A stretch of 60,807 nt of DNA from a virus. Shown piece by piece: positions 50,801 through 57,485 of the stretch; position 1 is the stretch's first letter, and the number at the start of each line of letters is the position of its first letter. The stretch is from positions 1 through 60,807 of IMG/VR virus record IMGVR_UViG_3300045944_000168. One strand, given 5' to 3'. Made by a program: the position numbers and the translations under genes. The notes beneath the pieces were generated by a model. The model did no database searches and had not been told where the DNA came from. It saw nothing but the letters and a program-made list of their open reading frames with translations.

Positions 50801-53480
50801 CGACGTTATTCGACTTGTGCAAGACAAAAATATTGATCTCGTTCGCTTGGTCGACGCGATAAAAACAGCGAACGGCTCTATCGCCGACGATCTCAATCCC
50901 GTCTTAAAGGAAGAACTCTATCTGGGCCGCGTGATGCACCAGAACGAGAACTTTTTGACCGACGAGCTGAAGCCGCTGATTCAGTCCATGCGGCTGCAAA
51001 AGGTCTCGATCAAGGATCTCGATACCTACCTGCATGCCAGGCACGCGAAGGAAGCCAACACCTACCTTCGATCGATCAATGAGGATCGGCAAGACGATAC
51101 CGAGTTCTGGGCCAAGCCGTCCGGCATGACGGACGCGGAAGCCGAACGGATTTTAGGATCAGCAGATCCTAAAATGCGGTCATTGGCTGATCGTGTCGAT
51201 AAGATCGTGGACGGCACGCGCAAGACACTGGTCAAGTACGGGTTGGAGAAACAAGAGACCATTGACGCCTGGACACACCAGTATCAGCACTATGTGCCCC
51301 TCTACCGCGAAGGGAAAGAACAGCGGATGGGGACCGGGCAAGGTCGATCAGTGCGCGGACCAGCCTCGAAGCAGCGTACCGGTTCAACGCGCGCCGTTGA
51401 AGATATCTTGGCGCATATTGCGATGGATCGTGAAAAGGCGATTGTCCGTGGAGAGAAGATGCGGCCGGTGATTGCGCTGGCTGGGTTGCTGAAGAAGCAT
51501 CCGAACCCAGACATCGCCAAGTTGGCGAAACCAACAACGGTGACCTATACGGATACTGAGACAGGCTTAGAAGTCACGATGCCCGGTCAGGTTGGCGAGT
51601 ACAATGTACCGACCATCGCGTACAAAGATCCACGCACAGGGCAGGTGGCGCGCCGTCCGGACCCGGCCTATAAAGGCCGAGACAACGTGGTGAATTTCCG
51701 AGTCGACGGCGAGGATCGCGCCATCATCTTCAATGAAGACAATGCGCGCGCAATGGAGATGGCACGCGCGCTCAAGGACCTCGATGTTGGCGATTTGAAT
51801 AAACTCTTATCCGCTGTCGGCACAGCCACCCGCTATCTGGCAGCGGTCAATACGCAGTACAATCCAATTTTCGGCATCGTGAACTTTGTGCGGGACGCGC
51901 AGTTTGCCATGCTGTCACTTTCATCGACGCCACTCAAAGGCAAGCAAGCGCAGATTGTGAACAACGCGCGGAAACTCATGGGCGGTATCTATAAGGATGC
52001 CCGTGCTGTGCGAAATGGGGAGCATCCCACGTCCGACGCGGCGCAGCTGTGGGAGCGCTTTCAAACGGTCGGTGGACCCACGGGGTATCGAGACCTGTTC
52101 CGCACCAGTAAGGATCGCGTGCATGCGATTGAAAAGCTCATGGATCCTGATTGGTGGCAGAAGACACGAGGAGGAAAGCTGCTTACCGCCGGCGGTGCGC
52201 TCAAGACGCCCACGTCCTTTCTCTTCAGTAAATTTGGCAAGGGCGTCATGGAGTGGCTGTCGGACTACAACCTCACCATGGAAAACGCGATGCGTCTGGC
52301 TGTCTTTAAGACCGGGGTGGATGCCGGATTGAGTGATGAGAAGGCGGCGTCGTTGGCGAAGAACATCACTGTCAACTTCAATAAGAAGGGTCAGATTTCC
52401 GCCCAGGCCGGCGCGTTGTACGCCTTCTTCAATGCCTCGGTTCAAGGCACAGCCAGGCTGGCTGAGACGTTGTTCGAACCAGGTAAGGTCGGAGTGTTGA
52501 GTGCCGCCGGTAAAAAGATTGTTACAGGTGGCGTCATGCTGGGCATTCTTCAAGCGATGTGGCTTGCGATGGCAGGATTCGATGATGATGAGCCACCGGA
52601 GTTTGTCAAAGCTAAGAATTTTGTGTTTCCCAATCCGTTGACTGACAAAGGCTACGGGACACTCCCTATGCCGCTCGGGTTTCATGTGTTGCCGGCTTTC
52701 GGACGGTTGGCGACAGAAGCGATCATTCATGGCAACCCTGGTAAGAAGTCCGCCGACTTTCTCTCGGCGGTGCTGGATTCATTTTCGCCGACAGGGGCAT
52801 CCGCCAGCCTCGTGCAAACACTCGCGCCAACGGCGACGGATCCACTTGTGGCCTTAAGTGAGAATAAAGACTGGACCGGAAAGCCCATCTACCGTGAAGA
52901 CTTCAATAAACTGCGACCAACGCCAGGATTCCAGCGGGCCAAGGACAGCGCGACGCCCTGGGCGCGCGGACTGTCGGAACTCCTCAATTATGTGAGCGGC
53001 GGCACGGACTACACGCCGGGAAAATTCAGTCCGTCCCCGGACGCCATTGACTATCTCATCGGCCAAGCCACAGGCGGGGTTGGTCGAGAAGTCTCGAAGG
53101 CCGCACGGACGGCAACCGGACTGGCTACTGGTGAGGAAGTCCCTTGGCATGCAGTGCCCGGCGTGGGACGGTTTGTCGGCTCAGCTGGTGATGAGGCGGG
53201 CGTACGAAGTCGGTTCTATGACAATCTTCGGCGGCTCAACGAAGAGGAAGCGGAGATCAAAGGGCGACGCGAGCACGGTGCCGACTGGGGCTCTTACCTG
53301 CGTGAGCATCCGGAGGCACGGTACGCCGACGCCGCGCAGAAGGTGGAGCGCGAGATTGCGGAGCTGACGAAACGAAAACGGGAGATGGTGCGGCGTGGAG
53401 CCAACCGCGAGATGGTCAAACTAATCGAACAGCAGATTCAGGCGCGAATGACCCGAATCAATCAGCTGGTAGAACGCTGA
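44874..53480 (+). CDS. giant polyvalent virion protein (2868 aa)
   Basis: A single frame of 2868 codons, probably packaged and ejected with the DNA. Domains in order: two N-terminal repeats (YLAQSRPLNPDYTDDEI, 9-25; YLSKARTLNPEYSDDEI, 48-64); a hydrophobic Gly/Ala region (about 173-232); coiled coils; a repeated module ending VTGKE...DL (about 616-662 and 843-891). Then come a zincin-like domain with HEWGHALDHYF (1450-1460) and PTEMFARAFESYVFD, a second HELTH (1820-1824), and an LPD38-like domain (about 2310-2540). The end is a charged coiled coil. HExxH motifs suggest metallopeptidases acting in the host. Confidence 0.85.
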   Translation: MASPTLDAYLAQSRPLNPDYTDDEIIKEYEQEYGRNETASALIPFDQYLSKARTLNPEYSDDEIRTFWEEDHGSKGAPEVTPKELGLSGTLLEGAKSTGRSLQAAAQTYLGSDQDLVDTANAQQDAPKDPALEALLQDIQQRKDALGKDAGFLETAGAFGKAALSHPKGAGLLLAEQVPNTVASLGSAGAGALVGSAFGPVGTVAGGLAGLFLGDIALETGGYALEKAADGMVTPEERSAIKKEGLIKGGIVGAMDAATLGMTNFLTGTTARAVERATVKTLTDHGIDLANRAAVQAARSNPAILQAVQESATRAIAGVNTLGKKIARGTAALGVESLGEGAGEYLGHYAATGEADKMEAVIEAFAGLSQSAGEVAATSLYNKTRMTSIPQRLGVADPGVSLDETIARSQAVLDERTTLERLRREDTERRTEEQARLKEVDDAAIADQQAQRFAEEQARLQRTEAVTNRLSRAQTFGQAQMAENLATTDESAMQAIAERDRVQRARSEYAELPAPERTKSTPTDTPILAGREPAEEGLIQPGQAFTPRTQTDLPLKERLAQERARLIAMRDRRPLLPASPSEEQPNAHAVSTAEPLKSAIETGFAKAFPSARETRALVHESGFHLDTPVFREYLKQVTGKEVFSDLTPQELQKLHDALQKIKPTEQPSAAPQIPTQPVTLVEKPSAPVTTIPEAQVPRSELPPEQNAEVLLRAQKAQADMEIAGTERGGRFQLEQQGTGGTREVVGLKSPTADWYKDLTSGPSPAIRGDRKQSAREKIESAIQKIIQDQGADRGKAVELVKAALLQDREFHRTEWGRDLNSILEWEWPSWMEQPGQAQPSVEALHQLAESKGIPWDNNPEFMAFTKRVTGKEHLDDLSTEQRKLLAQAIEAQTETPPTTDLVLTAPRQARAKTKSKDTAKGAQTSIDVPPETIGSRPIIGREAQPEEAPLFSKAAQEPEAEQTALPPASTTRIMSMTEEEARATIDRLSALGEQRRNAAKDESIRALRPSGTDWLNADELEELNQAQTAIGRLERGAAQARVAQKRAAKTTPESPTGIIASALRSAADQIEGTLTDVGEKIGGARKDKWAERGLTLADLEGMTGGEEAKFIVKANIWKPDYAAMVSAGADPKAAALVKVIYDRLAAKPTKDTPEGRRHYLTMMGYVKDVLSAVETVEDAKKVQDRIFQEKLAWGDKGWKDEQKRATLHSVYKNNADPFRIDWKDQRKADKMVAEGFPAQEAWTRRYKVYQEHHPGNLTEHGASVYAKRVFESDDPWKTTFANEQELADRFKELGVWTVLEKSGKLVGYRATKAEAGTRAAEVYANKKTETSEEGNEPVRPHLDELTRMGEDYRQGRNVTAEDFRQAFGFRGVEFGNWAASDERQKHINQAYDGLMDLANTLDIPPQAISLHGTLGIAFGARGGGHAMAHYEPSKLVINITKINGPGAVAHEWGHALDHYFGEVDKPNAYQGAPTGISGWRGSHTNVRREHLRSEMRTAFQRVMSALFERDRTKAERVRDIELRLERSKIALAKAEAAKHETADWKKYILRLKDDVVGFGKMLTQTTGEERPAGGYGKVETSYVKEASALSGKTGDYWKRPTEMFARAFESYVFDKLGRQSQYLVHGVEPSRFATGYKGNPYPQGMERETINQAFDTLFETIESKETEKGVALFDEREYEERDGAGMEPSMEQFEQGIETGIPIGNTEWKLIDSSQQFPRAMMKQTAMRTYVRKVSDVVHKILQEVVPLLQRADKTFGDPTFIGLSPDDYYLGVNLRGPDQIIMNPWGALWTAQTHIRRGEITAAETQEATAAIMLETLIHELTHQQVVTNHTTGDPATPVFTRMLRLNHAILGADRLDRFQRQLMAVLTGGPDGSLAHIAKDLEAQLPFWNGENPLSGETGRSAPKPTRFFQRRHVVKDGTSGRAGPPTYLRSSSESASLSLDESSGLPGRSTGLDPLNLTSESLTYDIPELSKLDDVIRLVQDKNIDLVRLVDAIKTANGSIADDLNPVLKEELYLGRVMHQNENFLTDELKPLIQSMRLQKVSIKDLDTYLHARHAKEANTYLRSINEDRQDDTEFWAKPSGMTDAEAERILGSADPKMRSLADRVDKIVDGTRKTLVKYGLEKQETIDAWTHQYQHYVPLYREGKEQRMGTGQGRSVRGPASKQRTGSTRAVEDILAHIAMDREKAIVRGEKMRPVIALAGLLKKHPNPDIAKLAKPTTVTYTDTETGLEVTMPGQVGEYNVPTIAYKDPRTGQVARRPDPAYKGRDNVVNFRVDGEDRAIIFNEDNARAMEMARALKDLDVGDLNKLLSAVGTATRYLAAVNTQYNPIFGIVNFVRDAQFAMLSLSSTPLKGKQAQIVNNARKLMGGIYKDARAVRNGEHPTSDAAQLWERFQTVGGPTGYRDLFRTSKDRVHAIEKLMDPDWWQKTRGGKLLTAGGALKTPTSFLFSKFGKGVMEWLSDYNLTMENAMRLAVFKTGVDAGLSDEKAASLAKNITVNFNKKGQISAQAGALYAFFNASVQGTARLAETLFEPGKVGVLSAAGKKIVTGGVMLGILQAMWLAMAGFDDDEPPEFVKAKNFVFPNPLTDKGYGTLPMPLGFHVLPAFGRLATEAIIHGNPGKKSADFLSAVLDSFSPTGASASLVQTLAPTATDPLVALSENKDWTGKPIYREDFNKLRPTPGFQRAKDSATPWARGLSELLNYVSGGTDYTPGKFSPSPDAIDYLIGQATGGVGREVSKAARTATGLATGEEVPWHAVPGVGRFVGSAGDEAGVRSRFYDNLRRLNEEEAEIKGRREHGADWGSYLREHPEARYADAAQKVEREIAELTKRKREMVRRGANREMVKLIEQQIQARMTRINQLVER
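46642..46664. repeat. perfect hairpin inside the giant gene
   Basis: TTTCAACGGC and GCCGTTGAAA, exact 10-base arms around AGA. No U-run after it. Confidence 0.5.
50491..50739 (+). CDS. candidate gene nested in +1 frame of the giant gene (82 aa)
   Basis: ATG 50491 is preceded by AGGAGG at 50480-50485, an ideal spacing of 5 bases. The product looks natural: VKIRYLARLAAVLQNPP, DSFSVAMWLKMAQADG, LDPQRIYEAAVKARPSHW. The giant frame over the same bases is Ser/Arg/Pro-rich and low-complexity (SSSESASLSLDESSG) and lies between two clearly conserved domains. So an independent gene seems to be nested here and the giant frame may be a permissive linker. No family recognised. Confidence 0.5.
   Translation: MEVSPTSQKTLKHSSPSGTVKIRYLARLAAVLQNPPDSFSVAMWLKMAQADGLDPQRIYEAAVKARPSHWMKAPDYQDVAPD
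51150..51175. repeat. strong hairpin inside the giant gene
   Basis: ATTTTAGGATC and GATCCTAAAAT, exact 11-base arms around AGCA. The A/T-rich outer ends resemble a bidirectional terminator without a long U-run. It encodes ILGSADPKM in the giant frame. Confidence 0.55.
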
Positions 53481-53497
53481 GAGACTGAGACAACATC

Positions 53498-53836
53498 CTA
53501 CCGTCCCCAATCATCATACGGCGATCCAGACCGTGATCCGTAACCAGACCGTGACGACGGATGCCGATCCTCATAATAGGACCTGGACCGCTGCTCCTGT
53601 TCTCTCAGATAATCACGGTCTCGTGGCGAGAGGGTCATATACGGATCCACGTTCCCTTTTTCGTCCGTAATGATGCCACGGCTCCGATCAGGCCCAAGCG
53701 GCACCAGCGTTCGGTTCGAGAGGTTACTGCCGTCGCAGGAGATGGTGCCGGCATACCCGCCATAGTCGAAGCAAGAGACCTGAGCCATAGCCGAAATCGG
53801 GAATAACAATAATGCTGCTAATAAAACAGGTTTCAT
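53498..53836 (-). CDS. secreted protein, 112 aa
   Basis: Reverse-strand gene, with its 3' end convergent on the giant gene. Clear signal peptide (KPVLLAALLLFPISAMA, cut before QV). The mature part has SCFDYGGYAGTISCDGSN with two Cys that could form a disulphide, and a Ser/Arg/Tyr-rich C-terminus (RSRSYYEDRHPSSRSGYG). Directly follows the stop of the next reverse gene. A likely lysogenic-conversion (moron) gene. Confidence 0.65.
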   Translation of the reverse strand: MKPVLLAALLLFPISAMAQVSCFDYGGYAGTISCDGSNLSNRTLVPLGPDRSRGIITDEKGNVDPYMTLSPRDRDYLREQEQRSRSYYEDRHPSSRSGYGSRSGSPYDDWGR

Positions 53837-54031
53837 CTAGCACGCTCCTTCGAAGTGAGCCGCAACCGCGAGCTTGTCTTCATGATCGTGCTGAATCATT
53901 TGATTCAACGTTTTTTCATCCACCATCAGGTAGGCTTGTGGATAGTTCATACCATTTAGTTTTTCCCCTACCTCACCTGCCTCGACCGACACGGGCATAA
54001 GGAATAGAGAAATGAGAAGCAGATCGATCAT
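53837..54031 (-). CDS. small secreted protein, 64 aa
   Basis: ATG at 54031. N-terminal signal MIDLLLISLFLMPVSVEA, then a 46-aa mature peptide (GEVGEKLNGMNYPQAYLMVDEK...) ending in Cys. Overlaps the preceding reverse gene's stop (ATGA), so part of one operon. No family recognised. Confidence 0.55.
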   Translation of the reverse strand: MIDLLLISLFLMPVSVEAGEVGEKLNGMNYPQAYLMVDEKTLNQMIQHDHEDKLAVAAHFEGAC

Positions 54032-54180
54032 GCGTACCACCGATCTATATCCAAAAAAGCTTTGGTAAACTCGCTATCTCCAATATAATCCAACAAGAGA
54101 TGATCGGCTTGTTCGTGCTCAACTTCGCGATCATCCTCTGTGAATGCGCGCAGCTGTTTCAATAATTCTTCCTTGGTCAT
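54028..54180 (-). CDS. 50-aa acidic protein
   Basis: Short reverse gene (MTKEELLKQLRAFTEDDREV...). Highly acidic helical protein with His-Glu cluster EHEQADHLLLDY. GGAAGAG-type site upstream. Stop overlaps the next gene. Not recognised. Confidence 0.5.
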   Translation of the reverse strand: MTKEELLKQLRAFTEDDREVEHEQADHLLLDYIGDSEFTKAFLDIDRWYA

Positions 54181-54189
54181 GCTCTCTTC

Positions 54190-54522
54190 CTATAGAGATT
54201 CTCCAGCCTCAGCTCGCGTGACCCGAGCGACCATTCGTCGATGCCCCTCGCGTGCCTCTGCACTCGTCGCATAGCGTATTTGTTCCTGATCGAGGAATCC
54301 ACCAAACACCATGGTTTCAAAGATGATCGGCGATCCGACTTCACAGAAGTTATGATCGATACCAAGAAACACGGTACTGACCTGAATGTCCGGCGTGATA
54401 ATGGTTCTGGCAATTACCCGATCCTCGAAATGTGTCTCAAACCAGCGAGCCCATGTCAAGACATCAACGGCCTGAATCTCATCACCATGCAAAATGTAAT
54501 ACAGTCGATCCAGGTAAGTCAT
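54190..54522 (-). CDS. conserved hypothetical protein, 110 aa
   Basis: Sequence pattern STVFLGIDHNFCEVGSPIIFETMVFGG and then YATSAEAREGHRRMVARV is characteristic of a widespread small family of phages and bacteria with no known function. Start overlaps a possible 27-aa reading frame. Part of the reverse operon that ends near the giant gene. Confidence 0.6.
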   Translation of the reverse strand: MTYLDRLYYILHGDEIQAVDVLTWARWFETHFEDRVIARTIITPDIQVSTVFLGIDHNFCEVGSPIIFETMVFGGFLDQEQIRYATSAEAREGHRRMVARVTRAEAGESL

Positions 54523-54602
54523 GATGTGACTTCGAGCAGATAATCGGTTGAATGACGATCTCGCCGTTCCAATAAATGTGAGACCTGAAAAAATTCTTCC
54601 AT
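54519..54602 (-). CDS. 27-aa ORF, possible coupling peptide
   Basis: MEEFFQVSHLLERRDRHSTD... ending with TGA that overlaps ATG 54522. Only the overlap supports it. Confidence 0.2.
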   Translation of the reverse strand: MEEFFQVSHLLERRDRHSTDYLLEVTS

Positions 54603-54643
54603 ACGCTCATGCTATGTCCAAACCAGTAAAAGCACAAGGGGCA

Positions 54644-54922
54644 TTATGGATCCTCTGGAATTCCTTTCAGAATTTCCCCGCCGATTCCTCCGCTGAGTCC
54701 TATCACAACACCAAGTTGCACGAGATGAGGAACCGTGGGTTCGAACGACGATACCCCCCAGAGCCACACAGCACCGAGAAGATGGAACCAATACCAGACT
54801 GTGGCACGCAGGCGGCGCGGGCAATACGTCCCGATCACTCCTAACGCAATGAGCCAGCCGAGTGGGAGCAGCACTAGAATCCACGAAAAGGCCGAGTCAT
54901 CCATGTCGTCTACATACTGCAT
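54644..54922 (-). CDS. polytopic membrane protein, about 92 aa
   Basis: First gene of the reverse operon. Three hydrophobic segments: FSWILVLLPLGWLIALGVIG, VWYWFHLLGAVWLWGVSSF and LVQLGVVIGLSGGIGGEIL. Start at 54922 or at an internal Met (54904). Inner-membrane protein, candidate superinfection-exclusion or other moron. No family recognised. Confidence 0.5.
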   Translation of the reverse strand: MQYVDDMDDSAFSWILVLLPLGWLIALGVIGTYCPRRLRATVWYWFHLLGAVWLWGVSSFEPTVPHLVQLGVVIGLSGGIGGEILKGIPEDP

Positions 54923-54956
54923 GTGCTATGATTTTGCTACGGTCTACACCTGTTTT

Positions 54957-54983
54957 CAGACCGACAATGACCGTTTATGACCG
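54957..54983. repeat. three 7-bp direct repeats in 10-bp phase
   Basis: CAGACCG, ATGACCG and ATGACCG at 54957, 54967 and 54977, each one helical turn apart, in front of the membrane protein gene and left of attP. Candidate Xis, Int or repressor array. Confidence 0.55.
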
Positions 54984-55070
54984 GTCGAGGCTCGATGACT
55001 AGGACCTGTTTGGCGAGTGCCAAACGGTGCGAACCGCCGCATTGACGCTGTAGATATAGCATTTCGGTGT

Positions 55071-55114
55071 TGGTGCGCCCGACAGGACTTGAACCTGTAA
55101 CCCCCAGATCCGTA
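55071..55114 (-). other. tRNA 3'-end fragment, attP core
   Basis: On the reverse strand this reads as the T arm (GGTTCAAGTCC with stem ACAGG/CCTGT), acceptor strand CGGGCGC and ACCA end of a tRNA, preceded by part of the anticodon arm (GGATCTGGGGG). No 5' half (GCGCCCG with D arm) is found upstream, so it is not a complete tRNA but the identity segment that restores a host tRNA gene on integration. Arg or a similar isoacceptor is possible. Confidence 0.75.
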
Positions 55115-55144
55115 GTATTCTGAAACGCATGTTTGGTCAATAGG

Positions 55145-56254
55145 TTATGATGTCTCATCTACGGTCTTGCTACGGTTTGAATGGATCTCCAAGAGAGTCT
55201 TGATCGGCAATAGGCTCATGGCTCGGCGCTGGGCCGCTAAATCAACATCCAAGTAGAAAGTGGCTGTGGTACGAATATCGGCGTGACCGAGTGTCGTTTG
55301 GACGCTCTTGAGATGATCGCCAGCCTCCATTCGATGTGTTCCGTGTGAATGCCGAAAACGATGCGGACTCACTCGAAATCCCACGATCTTACTGATTCGA
55401 TCGTACTTGCTTTTGATTCCTTCTTCGCCAAGTCGCCCACCATTTACGGAGAAGATGTACTCAGAATCAATGATGCATTCCGCTTCGCGGATGATCTGAC
55501 TGAGGTCAGACGTGAGCGCAATGAGCTTAGGTTGGTTTTCTTTGTTGGTCGGAATTTCCACATAGCCTTGATCCCACCGAACGGCGCGGCGAGTCACGTT
55601 GCACAGTTCCCCTAATCGACACCCAGTGGCATAGAAGAACAGCGTTACGAGTTGCCAGAAGCGGGAGCAGGCGGCGAGGACGAGGGGCAACTGTTCCTGG
55701 TAAAGCCGCTTCGGTCTCGTCTTAATGACCTTGGCTCGATCCAGCGCGGCAAATGGGTTGACGCTGATCCACTTCCATTTGACAGCACGGTTGAAAATGG
55801 CGCGAAGAATCGCGCGACGACTGTTCCACGTTGACGGGGCGAGTGTAGGCTTGATGGCCGTTTGGTAGTCTCGGAGCCACGCTTCGTTCAGATCGGCCAA
55901 GTCGGCTGTGGGTCGAAATCTGAGCAGACTGTCCAGCGCCCACCGTTCTGTGCGATTGAACGTGTTGCGTGAAACGAGTTGCTCAGTTAAGACCTTATGT
56001 TCGTACTCACCACAGAAGGCGCGAAGTGTCCAGCTCACGCCGATGATCGGTGCAACCTGGATCCCTAGCGCCTGCCTGGCTTTCGCCTGATTGAGTTCTA
56101 GGTCTTTGGCTTTTTGCAAGGCCTTCGCGCGAAGCGCATTTTTTGTCCGCAACGATCGGCAATGTTGACGATGGCCTCCTGGATGCGTGACGCATCCAGG
56201 CTGGCAGTACCACGACAAAAACCACGAACCTGCTCGTTTGTAGCGGGTGCTCAT
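55145..56254 (-). CDS. int: tyrosine-type integrase
   Basis: A 369-aa recombinase when started at ATG 56254, which overlaps the upstream HTH stop. N-terminal arm-binding region with Cys/His (SWYCQPGCVTHPGGHRQHC), core-binding domain, then catalytic residues: R in ATGCRLGEL, H-x-x-R in SPHRFRHSHGTH, H in LGHADIRTT and Tyr in FYLDVD. It would integrate the phage at a tRNA gene. It ends 31 bases from the attP core. Confidence 0.9.
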   Translation of the reverse strand: MSTRYKRAGSWFLSWYCQPGCVTHPGGHRQHCRSLRTKNALRAKALQKAKDLELNQAKARQALGIQVAPIIGVSWTLRAFCGEYEHKVLTEQLVSRNTFNRTERWALDSLLRFRPTADLADLNEAWLRDYQTAIKPTLAPSTWNSRRAILRAIFNRAVKWKWISVNPFAALDRAKVIKTRPKRLYQEQLPLVLAACSRFWQLVTLFFYATGCRLGELCNVTRRAVRWDQGYVEIPTNKENQPKLIALTSDLSQIIREAECIIDSEYIFSVNGGRLGEEGIKSKYDRISKIVGFRVSPHRFRHSHGTHRMEAGDHLKSVQTTLGHADIRTTATFYLDVDLAAQRRAMSLLPIKTLLEIHSNRSKTVDETS

Positions 56255-56532
56255 CTGCGCCAATGCGGCTTCAACGTGCGAATAAATTTCCGATAATGAT
56301 CGACACGATTCGGAGTATCCTTCTCCGCCGCGCGTAGAATAGTATCGAGTGGCACCTGAAGCGCGGTCGCCAGTGCGGGGTAATGGATCCACGGGACGTA
56401 TTGCACCTGGCGGTCTTCCCGGACCCAGGCCGACACACTGACCGGAGAGATATGGAGTTCATCGGCCAGATCAAACCGCTTCATCTTCAGAGAACGAAGG
56501 CGTGATTCAATCAACTGGCCAAGTGCCGTCAC
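56251..56532 (-). CDS. XRE-type HTH regulator
   Basis: GTG 56532 with GAGGG upstream. A 93-aa protein with a helix-turn-helix: KRFDLADELHISPVSVSAWVRE. Its stop overlaps the integrase start (ATGA), so both are expressed together. Candidate repressor or Cro-like switch protein. 56533-56773 (241 bases) holds only weak short frames. Confidence 0.65.
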   Translation of the reverse strand: MTALGQLIESRLRSLKMKRFDLADELHISPVSVSAWVREDRQVQYVPWIHYPALATALQVPLDTILRAAEKDTPNRVDHYRKFIRTLKPHWRR

Positions 56533-56773
56533 CGACGATCCCTCATGCTGACTACTGCAGCAGTTCCAGGACGGTTGCAGCAATAAAAATAATCGCTCGA
56601 ATATTCATTGCTACTTGTTCTTTGTCGGTAGTGCATTCCCTCGACCATTCCGATATTTCCACGCCTATCAACCCTCTAGTATTCTCTCTGTCGAAGAATT
56701 TCCCATATTCCATCAGTCCGCAAAATCGCTCCTGCAGCGCCTTGGGAGAAGTGCGTCCATAATACCTTTGGCA

Positions 56774-57073
56774 TCATCCCCCCTTTTTCTTTTCAGCGTG
56801 GTGCGGTACTTGTGACAGTGACGAAATGCCAAGCTTCTTATACTGTCGCTTGAGTGATTCATTTTCGTCGCGCTTCATTTGCTCATAAATTGGGAGTCCT
56901 AAGTTAAAGACGATTTGGATAGCGACTCCGATTGTGGTGCGCCGTTCTGCAGCGACACGTTTCACGGTCTCATACCACTCTATCGGCGCTTTAAAGCCAT
57001 TAACTGGTTGCAGCTTCTTCCCGCCATTTTCGTTGCCATCGTCATCCATAGTCGTAATTGGTAATGAATTCAC
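56774..57073 (-). CDS. hypothetical protein, RHH-like helix, 99 aa
   Basis: GTG 57073 or ATG 57049. Acidic Asn/Gly-rich start, then WYETVKRVAAERRTTIGVAIQIVFNLG, which resembles the helices of a ribbon-helix-helix DNA-binding domain, and a Lys-rich end. It is divergent from the RHH gene at 57157 and shares its promoter region. Confidence 0.5.
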   Translation of the reverse strand: MNSLPITTMDDDGNENGGKKLQPVNGFKAPIEWYETVKRVAAERRTTIGVAIQIVFNLGLPIYEQMKRDENESLKRQYKKLGISSLSQVPHHAEKKKGG

Positions 57074-57087
57074 GGCTCTACAGTCCA

Positions 57088-57157
57088 GGGTTATAAAGAA
57101 CTAAAAAGTAATAATAGGTATTGACACGGGTTATAAACGGTAATATAGTTACAACCA
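57088..57157 (+). promoter_or_regulatory. early promoter with GGGTTATAAA operators
   Basis: TTGACA at 57121-57126 and TATAGT at 57144-57149 with a 17-base spacer: near-consensus. GGGTTATAAA occurs twice exactly 40 bases apart (57088-57097 and 57128-57137); the second is inside the spacer. Transcription would begin within a base or two of ATG 57157, so the first gene is probably translated from a leaderless mRNA. Confidence 0.75.
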
Positions 57158-57315
57158 TGAAGCGCATACACAAACGAGAAATCAAAGAACACGTGGTCGC
57201 CCTCAAGTTGGCTAGCTCTCTGGTGGACGCCATTGATCGTGAAGCCATGGCGGAAGGACTTACCAGATCAGCTGTCATTCGGCGAACGTTGCTTGCCAAG
57301 CATTCCGAGAAGTAG
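57157..57315 (+). CDS. ribbon-helix-helix regulator (52 aa)
   Basis: Short basic arm (KRIHKREIKE), strand VVALKLASSLVDAIDREA and helix GLTRSAVIRRTLLAKH: RHH/CopG-like repressor. No ribosome-binding sequence; the predicted transcript start falls at the ATG. It is the first gene of the rightward early operon and probably autoregulates through GGGTTATAAA. Confidence 0.7.
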   Translation: MKRIHKREIKEHVVALKLASSLVDAIDREAMAEGLTRSAVIRRTLLAKHSEK

Positions 57316-57485
57316 TCGGTGTTCCAATAGGAGTCGCTTCCATGTTGCTCCAGTTTTACCCCCCATTAGCTCGGTTCTCGGCTGGTACCCCACTCGCTCC
57401 GTACTTGCGGAGAACTAAGGTCGCTGGCGCCGGAATGGAAGCCGGTCCCACAGCCGCGAACCGGGCGTTTGTGAAGGAGGCTTCC

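Larger units (their letters stand above)
54936..55178. other. attP-like site with arm-type repeats
   Basis: The core is the 3' end of a tRNA gene (55071-55114, see separate entry). On both sides lie copies of CTACGGT(C/T)T: 54936-54945, 55159-55167 and 55169-55178. A perfect hairpin GTTTGGC/GCCAAAC lies at 55008-55025. Arm-type direct repeats flanking a tRNA-derived core are the known layout for tyrosine integrases, and the int gene ends at 55145, over the right arm. Confidence 0.65.

Noticed and set aside
55071-55150. Complete tRNA gene
   Set aside because: Only the T arm, 3' acceptor strand and part of the anticodon arm are present; no matching 5' acceptor strand or D arm upstream.
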